This document shows, piece after piece, positions 32,229 through 41,109 of a stretch of DNA of 64,000 bases (position 1 is the first letter of the stretch; each line of letters starts with the position of its first letter). The translations under genes and the position numbers were made by a program. The stretch covers positions 124,001 through 188,000 of the forward strand of contig JAHJHR010000007.1 in assembly GCA_018823745.1 (NCBI GenBank). Direction: 5' to 3'. The DNA is from Alphaproteobacteria bacterium (GTDB lineage Bacteria > Pseudomonadota > Alphaproteobacteria > Oceanibaculales > Oceanibaculaceae). The notes beneath the pieces are model-generated. The model did no database searches. It saw nothing but the letters and a program-made list of their open reading frames with translations, and was not told the DNA's origin.

Positions 32229-33089
32229 ATGGCTGGTTTACACAACGACCTATCCGAAACACACATTGTTGGTGAGCACACACAGCAATTCATCGTGCGC
32301 GCAGAGGATTGTACCGCCTTGGCCAGCCGACAGATTTCACATGTCGGCGTCGGCGATGCCGCCATCCCCTACCGGATCGTGAGAACCCATCTGAGCGGTA
32401 CCTATGTGCATGCCACATTGGGCGGCGAAGGGCGCATCCTGCTGGACGGACGCTGGCGGCCGCACCGGGCCGGCATGGTCTCGCTGGCGCCGGCCCATGT
32501 GCTGCATGCCTTCCACGCCATACCCTCACGGCGCTGGCAATATTGCTGGGTCCGCTACATGCCGCAGTCGCCGCGCTCGGCCATCGGCTTCATGGCGCCG
32601 GTGATGGCGCGCTTCGATGCGGAGCCACTACGGCACGCCATACTGGGCCTGTGCCAGGAGGTCCGGTCCCGGGCCGATTCGGGTGCCGCCCTGCTCTGGA
32701 TCGACCTGATCGAGCATTACATCACCCGCTTTGCCGAGCCGTTGCAGCGCGAGGACCGGCTGCGTTCCCTGTGGGATATCGTGCAGAAGGATCTGGAAAG
32801 ACCGTGGACCGCCGGTGACCTGGCCGGGCTGGCCAATATCAGCGGCGAGCATCTGCGCCGCCTGTGCCAGGCCAGCCTGGGACGCAGCCCGATGCAGCAG
32901 CTGACCTATCTGCGCGTCCAGCACGCCGCACACCAGCTGGCCACGACCCAGACGAAGATCGAGGACATCGCCTTGCAGGTCGGCTACCTGAACCCCTTCG
33001 CCTTCTCGAACACCTTCAAGCGGATGACCGGCTTCCGCCCGTCCCACTTCCGCAGCCGCCGGCCGCCCGAAGGCGACTCAGACGCCTAG
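32229..33089 (+). CDS. AraC-family transcriptional regulator
   Basis: This 286-residue regulator has an N-terminal cupin-like sensing part (residues about 40-110, GEGRILLDGRWRPHRAGMVSLAPAHVLHAF) and a C-terminal double helix-turn-helix (about 180-280). The latter includes RPWTAGDLAGLANISGEHLRRLCQASLGRSPMQQL and TKIEDIALQVGYLNPFAFSNTFKRMTGFRPSHFR. It sits inside the Tm-1/ABC cluster and probably controls both arms. Its 3' end overlaps the convergent LivF-type gene by 12 bp. Confidence 0.93.
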   Translation: MAGLHNDLSETHIVGEHTQQFIVRAEDCTALASRQISHVGVGDAAIPYRIVRTHLSGTYVHATLGGEGRILLDGRWRPHRAGMVSLAPAHVLHAFHAIPSRRWQYCWVRYMPQSPRSAIGFMAPVMARFDAEPLRHAILGLCQEVRSRADSGAALLWIDLIEHYITRFAEPLQREDRLRSLWDIVQKDLERPWTAGDLAGLANISGEHLRRLCQASLGRSPMQQLTYLRVQHAAHQLATTQTKIEDIALQVGYLNPFAFSNTFKRMTGFRPSHFRSRRPPEGDSDA

Positions 33090-33782
33090 CAGTTCCACCA
33101 CGCGGTCGAAATTCTGCTCGAAATCCGCATTGTTCAGCGCTTCGACGATCCGGCCGCGCTCCATGACATAATGCCGGTCGGCCACTGTCGCGGCGAAACG
33201 GGCATTCTGCTCGACCATCAGGATGGTGAAGCCTTCGGATTTAAGCTGCCGGATGATGCCGCCGATCTGCTCCACCACGACCGGCGCCAGCCCCTCGGTC
33301 GGCTCGTCGAGCAGCAACAGCCCGGCGCCGGTGCGCAGGATGCGGCCGATGGCCAGCATCTGCTGTTCGCCGCCGGACAGTTTCATGCCCGGACTTTTCA
33401 GCCGCTCCCGCAGGTTCGGGAACAGCCCCAGCACCGCCTCGACGCTCATGCCGCCGGGGCGGGTCACCGGCGGCAGCTGCAGGTTTTCCTCCACATTCAG
33501 CGTGGCATAGATGCCGCGATCCTCGGGGCAATAGGCAATGCCCAGCCGGGCGATCTGGTGCGACGGCAGGTCGATGGTCTCCGTGCCCTCGAAGCGGATG
33601 GAGCCGCTGCGCCGGGCGATCATGCCCATGATCGATTTCAGCGTGGTGGATTTGCCGGCACCATTGCGGCCCAGCAGCGTGACCACCTCGCCGCTGCGCA
33701 CGGTGATATCGACACCGTGCAGCACATGGCTCTGGCCGTACCAGGCCTGAAGATTGCGGGTTTCCAGCAGGATGTCATGCAT
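33078..33782 (-). CDS. LivF-type ABC ATPase (Tm-1 cluster)
   Basis: This 234-residue ATPase has Walker A GRNGAGKST (residues 38-46), signature LSGGEQQ and Walker B LLLLDEPTEGLAP. The AYCPEDRGIYATLNVEENLQL segment is LivF-typical. The ATG at 33782 overlaps the LivG-type gene by 8 bp and is preferred to 33845, which lies deep in that gene. It is the usual family length. It should power the permeases at 28922-30816. Confidence 0.93.
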   Translation of the reverse strand: MHDILLETRNLQAWYGQSHVLHGVDITVRSGEVVTLLGRNGAGKSTTLKSIMGMIARRSGSIRFEGTETIDLPSHQIARLGIAYCPEDRGIYATLNVEENLQLPPVTRPGGMSVEAVLGLFPNLRERLKSPGMKLSGGEQQMLAIGRILRTGAGLLLLDEPTEGLAPVVVEQIGGIIRQLKSEGFTILMVEQNARFAATVADRHYVMERGRIVEALNNADFEQNFDRVVELLGV

Positions 33783-34530
33783 GGCCGGCGCCCCCGATAT
33801 AGGCCTCGATGACGCGCGGGTCCTTGGACACCGTGGCATAGTCACCTTCGGCCAGGATTTCGCCGCGCATCAGCACCGTGATCCGATCACACAGATTGGC
33901 CACGACGCTCAGATTATGCTCGACCAGCAACACCGTGCGCCCTTGTGCCGCGGTGCGGATCAGATCGGTGATGCGCCCGACATCCTCATGCCCCATGCCG
34001 GCCATCGGCTCGTCCAGCAGCATGATCTCCGGGTCCAGCGCCAGGGTCGTTGCCAGCTCCAGAGCGCGCTTGCGCCCGTAGGACAGGGTCGCGGCTGTCA
34101 CGTCGGCGACATCGTCCAGCCCGACAGCTTCGATCAGTTCCAGCGCGCGCGGCTCCAGCTCCCGCAGCAGCGCCTTGCTGCGCCAGAAATCGAAGGAACC
34201 GCCACGCCGCCGCTGCACGGCGAGCCGCACATTCTCCAGCACGGTGAGCTGCGGGAAGACCGCCGATATCTGGAAGGAACGCACCATGCCGAGCCGCGCC
34301 ACCGCGTCGGAGGACAGCCCGGTGATGTCGCGCCCGTTCAGCCGGATCTCACCGGCCGTCGGCTTCAGGAACTTGGTCAGCAGGTTGAAGCAGGTCGTCT
34401 TGCCCGCCCCGTTCGGCCCGATCAGGGCATGGATCGAGCCCCGCTCCAGGGCCAGCGACACGTTGGAAACCGCCGTAAATCCGCTGAACTGCTTGGTCAG
34501 GCCCTCGGCCTGGAGGATGTAATCCGTCAC
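33775..34530 (-). CDS. LivG-type ABC ATPase (Tm-1 cluster)
   Basis: This 251-residue ATPase has Walker A GPNGAGKTT (residues 38-46), the variant signature LSYGRKRALELATTLALDPEIMLLDEPMAGM and a LivG-type RSFQISAVFPQLTVLENV block. It starts with GTG at 34530, supported by GGGAGAG five bases upstream. Its mRNA leads into the LivF-type gene. Gene order in this cluster is split by the AraC gene, so the ATPases have their own promoter. Confidence 0.92.
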   Translation of the reverse strand: MTDYILQAEGLTKQFSGFTAVSNVSLALERGSIHALIGPNGAGKTTCFNLLTKFLKPTAGEIRLNGRDITGLSSDAVARLGMVRSFQISAVFPQLTVLENVRLAVQRRRGGSFDFWRSKALLRELEPRALELIEAVGLDDVADVTAATLSYGRKRALELATTLALDPEIMLLDEPMAGMGHEDVGRITDLIRTAAQGRTVLLVEHNLSVVANLCDRITVLMRGEILAEGDYATVSKDPRVIEAYIGGAGHA

Positions 34531-34909
34531 GCGTCTCTCCCTTTATCGCGCCTGTTTTTTTCGCGGCGCCTTTATTCGATCTTTAGAGGCAGGGCTGCCT
34601 CCGTGTCATTCTTTTTTTAGATTGGACCACTCTGCATGATCACCGTTGGCGTAAGATCATCCATAAAGATCAAATGTCGCCGAACAGCATCGCGTGGTTG
34701 CACACCTACACCCGGCGACGGTCCGGTGACGGTCGTGCGGCCATCACCTCGCTAGGGTTATCCCATTACCGGCCGGCGCGGGTGAGCGTCTCGCGGTGAC
34801 GGTCAGGCCAGGCTTCTGCGCACATACGCTACATCCTTTCGCCCGTCGATGGCCCTTACTTAAACGGCCTCCACTCTAATGATTGATGCCTGGCTTTATC
34901 CTGCCCCCG
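34531..34909. other. Spacer between ABC ATPases and TRAP permease
   Basis: This 379-bp region has no convincing gene. It contains a palindrome (34586-34601), an inverted ATGATC/GATCAT pair (34636-34660) and two direct copies of CGGTGACGGTC (34724 and 34794). The T-runs near 34555 and 34612 fit a promoter region for the GTG-started ATPase operon, but no clear -35/-10 pair was seen. Confidence 0.5.
34586..34601. promoter_or_regulatory. Palindrome upstream of LivG-type gene
   Basis: GAGGCAG-GG-CTGCCTC is a perfect 7-bp inverted repeat with a two-base centre, 56-71 bases before the GTG start of the ATPase gene. It is better suited to protein binding than to an RNA hairpin because the loop is too tight. 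Confidence 0.35.
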
Positions 34910-36961
34910 CTACTTCACTTGTGATGGCAGCCAGAGAACGATCTCCGGGAAGAAGTAGGTCAGTATAAGGAAAGCGAGCATGATCCCCACGAAGGGCAGC
35001 ACGCCATAGACGATCTCCTTCAGCGGCACATCCCCGCCAACGCCGCGCAGAATGAACAGCACGATGCCGACCGGCGGCGTCACGAGGCCGACCTCGATCA
35101 TCACCACCAGGAAAACGCCGAACCATAGCGGGTCCAGCCCGAGCGAGAGGATGATCGGGAAGACCACCGGCAGCGTCATCAGCATCATCGAGATCGATTC
35201 GATGAACATGCCGAGCACGATATACAGGCAGGCGATGATGATGAGTACCATCCAGGGCGCCATCTCCGCTGCCTCGACGACGCTGACCAGCGTGCGCGGA
35301 ATGCGCAGATAGTCGAACACCCAGCTCATGATCGAGGCGCCGACGACGATCAGCAGCAGGAACGAGGTGACGCGCACCGTCTCCATCGCCGTCTCGTAGA
35401 TCAGCTTCCAGGTCAGGATGCCGCGGAACAGGCAGACCACGAGCGACGCGACGGCGCCGATGCCGCCAGCCTCGCTGGGTGTCGCCACACCCGCATAAAG
35501 CGAGCCGAGAACTACCAGGATGATGAACAGGAAAGGAAAGACCGAGGCCGATCCGCGAATCTTCTGCCTGAAGGTGAAAGACTCGCCCCTCGGTGTCGCA
35601 CCGGGACGCAGCGCGGACCAGAGAGCAACTCCGCCCATGAAGCACAGGCTGAGCATAATGCCGGGGATCACCCCGGCCATGAACAGCTTGGTCACCGGCA
35701 CGCCGACCGTCGTGCCATAGATGATCATGGCGATGCTGGGCGGGATCAGGATGCCCAGCGTGGCGCCGGCCGCAACGACGCCATAGGTCAGGCGCTGGCT
35801 GTAGCCGCGCGAAATCATCTCCGGGCAGGCAACCTTGCCCATGGTCGCGGCGGTGGCGAGGCTGGAGCCGGAAACCGCCGCGAACACCGCGGAGGCGCCT
35901 ACGGCGGCATGCGCGACGCCGCCCGGCGTGCGGCCGAACCAGCAGGTCAGCGAATCGAACATCTCCCGCGCGACGCCGCTGCGGATCAGCACGGCACCCA
36001 TCAGCACGAACATCGGCACAGCGGTCAGGGTGAAGGTGTTAACGCTGTTCCACGACCGCTCGGCCAGCAGCGACAGCTGCGGCATGGGCAGCAGGAACAT
36101 CAGCCCCAGCAGGCCGACGCTGCCGAGGGTCAGCGCCACGCGGATTCCCAGCACCAGAAACAGGAACAGGGTCGCCACCAGCAACACCCCCAGCAGCATC
36201 AGCGGCGTTCCCTTGGCCAGCCAGAACACCATGCCGGCGCCTCCGATGACGAGCACCAGCATCAGCGCCACACGCCAGCCGCTGACGACGAGGCTGCCCA
36301 GCAGCAGCGTGGCGATGATGGCGAGCGAGCCAGCATCCAGCCGGAACCCCTCGACCGATACCGGCCGTGGGCCGAGCCAGAGCAGGAATCCGGCAAGCAC
36401 GGCAAGACTAATCAGCAGACCAGCTTCGATGCGCCAGCCCGGCCGGGCGGCGCGCAGCAGATCGCCCAGGATGGCCAGCGCGAAGGCGGCGTAGCCGAGT
36501 GACACCGCAAGCTCAGGAATCCATTGCGGCGTCCCCAGCAGGCCCCAGTCGCGGGTACCATTGACGTATTCCTGATAGTTGAAGCAGATCATCTGCCAGC
36601 CGCTGAACAGCACGAACAGCAGGCCGACCCAATTGGCGAAGCTGTTCAGGAACGTCTGGATGTTTTCGCTAACATTGGCGAGCAGCAATTCAACCTGCAC
36701 ATGATCGCCGGAACGCTGCGCCTGGGCGAGCCCCAGAAAGGTCATTCCGACCAGCAGATAGGTCGCGACATCGCTGCCCCAGTAAGTCGGCTCGTTCAGC
36801 ACATACCGGGAAAACACCTCGAAACACACGATCAGCGTCATCGCCATGAGGGCGACCGCACTGAGCCCTCCCGTGAAACGGGACACGCTGTCGATGGCAC
36901 GGACGGCCCGGGACCGCACCTTGTCGTTCGAAGCCGGGAAAGTCCCGGTTCCTATGGTCAT
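34910..36961 (-). CDS. TRAP transporter permease, fused DctQ-DctM
   Basis: This 683-residue membrane protein joins a DctQ-like small permease (residues about 20-190, with LNEPTYWGSDVATYLLVGMTFLGLAQAQRSGDHVQVELL) to a DctM-like large permease (from about 270). The latter has WNSVNTFTLTAVPMFVLMG, AAVSGSSLATAATMGKVACPEM, GATLGILIPPSIAMIIYG and TPPVGIVLFILRGV. Extra helices join them. AGGAGA lies about seven bases before the ATG. Its receptor is encoded divergently at 37243. Together they import the carboxylate used by the enzymes encoded up to 44 kb. Confidence 0.93.
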   Translation of the reverse strand: MTIGTGTFPASNDKVRSRAVRAIDSVSRFTGGLSAVALMAMTLIVCFEVFSRYVLNEPTYWGSDVATYLLVGMTFLGLAQAQRSGDHVQVELLLANVSENIQTFLNSFANWVGLLFVLFSGWQMICFNYQEYVNGTRDWGLLGTPQWIPELAVSLGYAAFALAILGDLLRAARPGWRIEAGLLISLAVLAGFLLWLGPRPVSVEGFRLDAGSLAIIATLLLGSLVVSGWRVALMLVLVIGGAGMVFWLAKGTPLMLLGVLLVATLFLFLVLGIRVALTLGSVGLLGLMFLLPMPQLSLLAERSWNSVNTFTLTAVPMFVLMGAVLIRSGVAREMFDSLTCWFGRTPGGVAHAAVGASAVFAAVSGSSLATAATMGKVACPEMISRGYSQRLTYGVVAAGATLGILIPPSIAMIIYGTTVGVPVTKLFMAGVIPGIMLSLCFMGGVALWSALRPGATPRGESFTFRQKIRGSASVFPFLFIILVVLGSLYAGVATPSEAGGIGAVASLVVCLFRGILTWKLIYETAMETVRVTSFLLLIVVGASIMSWVFDYLRIPRTLVSVVEAAEMAPWMVLIIIACLYIVLGMFIESISMMLMTLPVVFPIILSLGLDPLWFGVFLVVMIEVGLVTPPVGIVLFILRGVGGDVPLKEIVYGVLPFVGIMLAFLILTYFFPEIVLWLPSQVK

Positions 36962-37242
36962 GGAATGTCTCCTGAGATGGCAACAGGCGTTGAATCGAAA
37001 CGACGGGGAGCGGCCGCTGCACCGCTACAGCGCAAGAAAATCCGCCCCCAGACTCGGGCGTCGAGGAACGCTAGCCCGGGGATTATGTCGTTGCAATGAA
37101 GGCGCATGATCGTATTATCTTGCTGCTTGTGGCCTTGTTTTTCGGCCTCCAAAAAAGGCAATGGCGTTGAGCCGGCGCCATAACCATCGGAAATTCCCCA
37201 CTGTCGTTTTCGAAGTATGCAGACAACACCGGGAGGAGCGCA

Positions 37243-38313
37243 ATGTTAATGTTATCGATAACGTCTCGAATGAGGCTTCTGACAAAATCCACTTGCGGCA
37301 AGGCGTTTTCGGCGCTGATGGCGCCGGTTCTGGCGATCGCCATCGCCCTTGGTGCGTCATCCACCGCCAAGGCACAGGATTTGGATCTGACCATGGGCAT
37401 CCTGCCCGCGCCGAACTCGCTTTACCTGAAGATGATGCAGCAGGTGCCCGAACGCTTCGAGCGGGCAACCGGCGGCAAGGTGAAGGTGACGCTGAACGAT
37501 TCGCTCGTCGGCGGCACGCAGATCACGGCCTCGGTCCGCGATGGCCGGGTGCCGATGTCGGGGGCGCTGCACACCTATCTGGCGGCGGAAGAGCCGCGCA
37601 TGGGCGTGTTCAACCTGCCCGGCCTGGTCAACGGCATGCCGGAATACGCCTATCTGTGCAAATCCTTCTGGTGCAAGGATGTCGAAAAGCTCTGGGCGGA
37701 GAAATGGAATTCCGTCGTTCTCGCCGAGGGCGCATGGTGCAGCCAGGCCCTGTTCTCCAAGGAGCCGATCCGCACGCTGGAGGACTTCAAGGGCAAGAAG
37801 CTGCGTGTCCATAACCCGCAGACCGCCTCGCTGATGGAAGCGGTCGGCGCCAAGCCGACGCCGCTGCCGCTGTCCGAGATTCCGCCAGCGCTCGAACGCG
37901 GCGTCATCGACGGTGTCTTCACCTCGACCTGTTATGGCAACGGCCAGGAATACTGGCGTCTTGCCCCGAATGTACAGAACTGGAAGGTTGGCCCGATCAC
38001 CGGCTGGGTCGTGATCGTCAACAAGGACATCTGGGAGAAGATCCCGGCTGACCTGCGCACAGCCATCCAGAAGGAAATGACCGATCTGGAGAATGAGGCG
38101 CTCTACAATTTCTACGCCCATGTCAACGACGCCGTCGCCAACATGAAGAAGAACGGCGTCGAACTGTGGACCGCGCCGCAGTCCGAGGTCGATCGCCTGA
38201 CCGCCGATCAGTACTCGCAGGCGGCCTACAAGTCGTTCTACGAGCGGGCCAAGGCCGTCGGCTTCGACGGCGAGGCCTATGTGCAGAAAGCGCGTGAAGC
38301 GCTCGGCAAGTAA
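37243..38313 (+). CDS. DctP-type TRAP solute-binding protein
   Basis: This 356-residue periplasmic receptor has a long leader (about 45 residues, hydrophobic core APVLAIAIALGAS, cleavage near AKA-QD) and the DctP fold. Typical text is KVKVTLNDSLVGGTQITASVRDGRVPMSGALHTY, FKGKKLRVHNPQTASLMEAVGAKPTPLPLSEIPPALERGVIDGVF and NKDIWEKIPADLR. GGGAGGAG lies about six bases before ATG 37243. A LacI-type operator overlaps codons 3-7. If translation begins at the ATG at 37270 the operator would be untranslated, but that start has no ribosome site. Confidence 0.92.
   Translation: MLMLSITSRMRLLTKSTCGKAFSALMAPVLAIAIALGASSTAKAQDLDLTMGILPAPNSLYLKMMQQVPERFERATGGKVKVTLNDSLVGGTQITASVRDGRVPMSGALHTYLAAEEPRMGVFNLPGLVNGMPEYAYLCKSFWCKDVEKLWAEKWNSVVLAEGAWCSQALFSKEPIRTLEDFKGKKLRVHNPQTASLMEAVGAKPTPLPLSEIPPALERGVIDGVFTSTCYGNGQEYWRLAPNVQNWKVGPITGWVVIVNKDIWEKIPADLRTAIQKEMTDLENEALYNFYAHVNDAVANMKKNGVELWTAPQSEVDRLTADQYSQAAYKSFYERAKAVGFDGEAYVQKAREALGK
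37251..37262. promoter_or_regulatory. LacI-type operator copy 1 (dctP start)
   Basis: GTTATCGATAAC is a perfect 12-bp palindrome identical to the core of the sites at 41053 and 42235. It lies at the beginning of the dctP-type coding sequence and near the divergent TRAP permease promoter. Confidence 0.7.
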
Positions 38314-38326
38314 CGCCTGAAACAGG

Positions 38327-38369
38327 GACGGCATGCCTTGCCGCTGCAGGGCGTGCCGTCTTTCTTTTT
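38327..38369 (+). terminator. Intrinsic terminator/attenuator after the dctP-type gene
   Basis: An 11-bp stem (GACGGCATGCC with GGCGTGCCGTC, one G-T pair, 12-base loop) is followed directly by TTTCTTTTT. It starts 13 bases after the stop. It probably limits transcription of the downstream catabolic genes relative to the abundant receptor. Confidence 0.85.
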
Positions 38370-38396
38370 GCCCGAAAGCATCTGGAGAATACGCAT

Positions 38397-38777
38397 ATGG
38401 ACAAGGATCTGTTCGAGAAGGGCCTGGCCAAGCGCAAGGCGACGCTGGGTGCTGCCTATGTCGAGAAGAACCTCGCCGCCGCCGATGATTTCACGCGGCC
38501 CTTCCAGGAAGCCATGACCGAATGGTGCTGGGGCTTCGGCTGGGGCGACGAGGCCCTCGACGCCAAGACCCGCAGCCTGATGAATCTGACCATGCTGGGC
38601 GCACTCGGGCGTCTGCACGAATGGGAGACGCATTGCCGCGGCGCGCTGAACAATGGCGCGACCAAGGACGAGATCCGTGCCGCCGTCCACGCCATCGCCA
38701 TCTATTGCGGCGTGCCGATGGGGCTGGAATGCTTCCGCGTGGCGCGCAAGGTTCTGGAAGAAGCGGGCGAGTTGTAA
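38397..38777 (+). CDS. Carboxymuconolactone decarboxylase (CMD)-family protein
   Basis: This 126-residue protein has the CMD fold pattern: AMTEWCWGFGWGDEALDAKTRSLMNLTMLGALGRLHEWETHCRGALNNGATKDEIRAAVHAIAIYCGVPMGLE. It most resembles the gamma-carboxymuconolactone decarboxylase branch rather than the AhpD branch, as it lacks the CxxC pair. GGAGA lies eight bases before the ATG. Such proteins act on lactone acids. Here it follows the TRAP receptor and precedes MmgE/PrpD, so it probably acts on the imported compound or an intermediate. Confidence 0.88.
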   Translation: MDKDLFEKGLAKRKATLGAAYVEKNLAAADDFTRPFQEAMTEWCWGFGWGDEALDAKTRSLMNLTMLGALGRLHEWETHCRGALNNGATKDEIRAAVHAIAIYCGVPMGLECFRVARKVLEEAGEL

Positions 38778-38828
38778 CGCCCCCGCCCTGCCTCAGCAGG
38801 CAAAACATGTAAAAGGGATACCAGGAAT

Positions 38829-40196
38829 ATGTCCGCGCACATCGCCGCCGATGACAGGGTGTCGGCCGTTCTGGCCGAGTTTGTTGCCAACTCCCGCTGG
38901 GAAGACCTGCCGGAAACTGTCCGGCATGCCGCCCGGCGGTCGCTGCTGAACGGCCTCGCGACCGCCTTCGCCGGCTCCCGCGACAGCGCCATCGATATCG
39001 CCGCCCGAACGATGCTGCCGTTCTCCGGCAAGGCTGAGGCGACGCTGATCGGCCGCGCCGACCGGGCTGACGCGATGACCGCCGCCTTCCTGAACGCGGC
39101 GGCGATGAACGTGCATGATTTCGACGACACGCACATCCGCACCGTCATCCACCCCGCCGCCCCGGTGGCGCCGGCGCTGTTGGCACTGGCCGAGCGGCAG
39201 CGGATATCCGGCGCGGCGTTGCTGCACGGGCTGGCGCTCGGCATTGAGGCGGCCTGCCGGATCGGCAACGCCGTCTCCCCCGGCCATTACGCACGTGGCT
39301 GGCACATCACCGCGACCTGCGGCGTGTTCGGCGCCGCCATTGCCGTCGGCAAGGTGCTGGGCCAGGACAGCCGGACGCTGGTGCATGCTTTGGGGGCCGC
39401 CTCGGCGCAATCCTCCGGGCTCGTGGAAACCCTCGGCTTCATGGCCAAGAGCATCGGCGTCGGCAGCGCCTGCCGCGGCGGCCTGCTGGCGGCACTGCTG
39501 GCGGAGAACGGTTTGGGCGGTCCCGACAGGCCGCTGGAAGGGCCGCGCGGCTTCCTGACTGTCACCGGCGACACGCCGGATTTCGGGCAGGTGACGGGCG
39601 ATCTCGGGACACGGTGGGAGGTGCTGCGTAACATCCACAAGCCCTATCCCGGCGGTGTAGTGCTGTTCCCGGTGATCGACGCCTGCCTGGCACTGAAGAA
39701 CCAGCGCAGCATCCAGGCGGCGGAGATCGAGGCCGTGACGCTGTATGGCCACCCGCTGCTGCGCCAGCGCACCGACCGCCCGAACGTCGAGACCGGTCGC
39801 GAGGCGCAGGTCAGCGCGCAGCACGCGGTCGCCATATGCTTCCTGACCGGCAAGGCCGGGCTGGAGCAATTCAGCGATGCGGCGGTCGCAGATCCCGCCG
39901 TGCTGGCGCTGCGGGCGCGGGTGCGGATGGAGGACGAGGACGGCCGCGACTTCACCGGCGTCCGTGCGGTCGTCAGACTGAAGGATGGGCGATCCGAGGA
40001 AATCACCATTACCGATGCGAAGGGCACCGATAACGGCCCGCTGAGCGATGGCGAGATCGAGGCGAAGTTCCGGACGCTGGCCGCCTATGGCGCGCCGGCC
40101 TGCCGCGATGCGGAGAAGCTGATCGACGCCGTCTGGTCGCTGGATTCCAGTGACGATGCCGGCGCGATCATGGCGCTGGCGCGGCCCGCTTCCTGA
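38829..40196 (+). CDS. MmgE/PrpD-family protein
   Basis: This 455-residue cytoplasmic protein belongs to the MmgE/PrpD family (2-methylcitrate dehydratase, cis-aconitate decarboxylase, iminodisuccinate epimerase and others). Seen motifs are AARRSLLNGLATAFAGS at the start of the helical domain, NAAAMNVHDFDDTHIRTVIHPAAPVAPALLALAE, HALGAASAQSSGL and HKPYPGGVVLFPVIDACL. AGGA lies close before the ATG. It ends seven bases before the convergent SDR gene. The substrate cannot be told from sequence; the lactonase and dehydrogenases nearby suggest a hydroxylated di- or tricarboxylate. Confidence 0.9.
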   Translation: MSAHIAADDRVSAVLAEFVANSRWEDLPETVRHAARRSLLNGLATAFAGSRDSAIDIAARTMLPFSGKAEATLIGRADRADAMTAAFLNAAAMNVHDFDDTHIRTVIHPAAPVAPALLALAERQRISGAALLHGLALGIEAACRIGNAVSPGHYARGWHITATCGVFGAAIAVGKVLGQDSRTLVHALGAASAQSSGLVETLGFMAKSIGVGSACRGGLLAALLAENGLGGPDRPLEGPRGFLTVTGDTPDFGQVTGDLGTRWEVLRNIHKPYPGGVVLFPVIDACLALKNQRSIQAAEIEAVTLYGHPLLRQRTDRPNVETGREAQVSAQHAVAICFLTGKAGLEQFSDAAVADPAVLALRARVRMEDEDGRDFTGVRAVVRLKDGRSEEITITDAKGTDNGPLSDGEIEAKFRTLAAYGAPACRDAEKLIDAVWSLDSSDDAGAIMALARPAS

Positions 40197-40202
40197 GTAG
40201 CC

Positions 40203-41003
40203 TCAGCTCGCCGACCAGGCGAGATCGACGGGCAGCACTGCGCCATTGATATCCCGGCCGGCCGGGCCGCACAGGAAGGCGACGAATTCGGCGACGCTCT
40301 CCGGCGCGATGAAGCGGCCGGAGGGCTGCTTGCCGGCAAGGAAGCGACCCACCGCCTCCTGCTCCGACAGCCCGTGTTCGTCCATCGTGCTTTTGATGAC
40401 GCGGCTGCTATGCGTCGTGTTCACCGAGCCGGGGCAGATCGCGTTGCAGGTAATCTCGTGTTCCAGAGTTTCCATGGCGACGGCGCGGGTCAGGCCGATC
40501 AGCGCGGTCTTGGCAACGACGTAGCTGGCGCGGTTGGCCGCGCCGATCATTCCGTAGATCGACGACATGTTGATGATACGGCCCCAGTTCCGGGCCTTCA
40601 TGCCGGGCATGGTGCAGCGGATCGTGTTGAAGGCGGAATTCAGGTTCACCGCCATGGCGCGATCCCAGTCGGCCGGGCTGGTATCTTCGATCAGCCCGAA
40701 CAGCCGTGTCACCGCGTTGTTGACCAGGATATCGACACCGCCGAAACGCGCTTTCGCCGCCGCGACCATCGCCTCCACCTGGGCGGCATCGCCAACATCG
40801 GCGCCATCATAGAGCACATCGACATTCCGCGCCTTCAGGGCCGCGATCTTGTCCGCGACCTCTGCCTCGCGCTCAATGCCGTTCAGGACGATGTTGCAGC
40901 CTGCGTCGGCCAGCCGCTCCGCAACGGCGTAGCCGATCCCCGCCGTCGAACCGGTGATGAGTGCACTCCTACCCTTGAGCATGCGCGGCTTAACCTCGTT
41001 CAT
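40203..41003 (-). CDS. Short-chain dehydrogenase/reductase (3-hydroxybutyrate-dehydrogenase-like)
   Basis: This 266-residue SDR has the NAD(P) loop GSTAGIG (residues 18-24), NNAV (95-98, where most have NNAG), catalytic S148 in INMSSIYG and Y161/K165 in SYVVAK. The overall pattern (ITGSTAGIGYAVAERLADAGCNIVLNG and a long KQPSGRFIAPESVAEFVAFLCG end) is like 3-hydroxybutyrate dehydrogenases. A perfect LacI-type operator lies 50-63 bases before the start. It probably oxidises a hydroxyacid of the pathway. The start could also be at 40982. Confidence 0.9.
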   Translation of the reverse strand: MNEVKPRMLKGRSALITGSTAGIGYAVAERLADAGCNIVLNGIEREAEVADKIAALKARNVDVLYDGADVGDAAQVEAMVAAAKARFGGVDILVNNAVTRLFGLIEDTSPADWDRAMAVNLNSAFNTIRCTMPGMKARNWGRIINMSSIYGMIGAANRASYVVAKTALIGLTRAVAMETLEHEITCNAICPGSVNTTHSSRVIKSTMDEHGLSEQEAVGRFLAGKQPSGRFIAPESVAEFVAFLCGPAGRDINGAVLPVDLAWSAS

Positions 41004-41052
41004 ATCGTCAGGACACCCGCACCAGCCCAGGCCTTGCGTGAGGGTATGTACT

Positions 41053-41066
41053 TGTTATCGATAACA
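41053..41066. promoter_or_regulatory. LacI-type operator copy 2 (SDR promoter)
   Basis: TGTTATCGATAACA is a perfect 14-bp palindrome in the gap between the SDR start and the lacI-type gene end. The flank ATCTATT to its right is shared with copy 3. Confidence 0.8.
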
Positions 41067-41109
41067 TCTATTCATGCCAAGTCAAGCGGGCTGACGATGA
41101 CTTCTGCCG

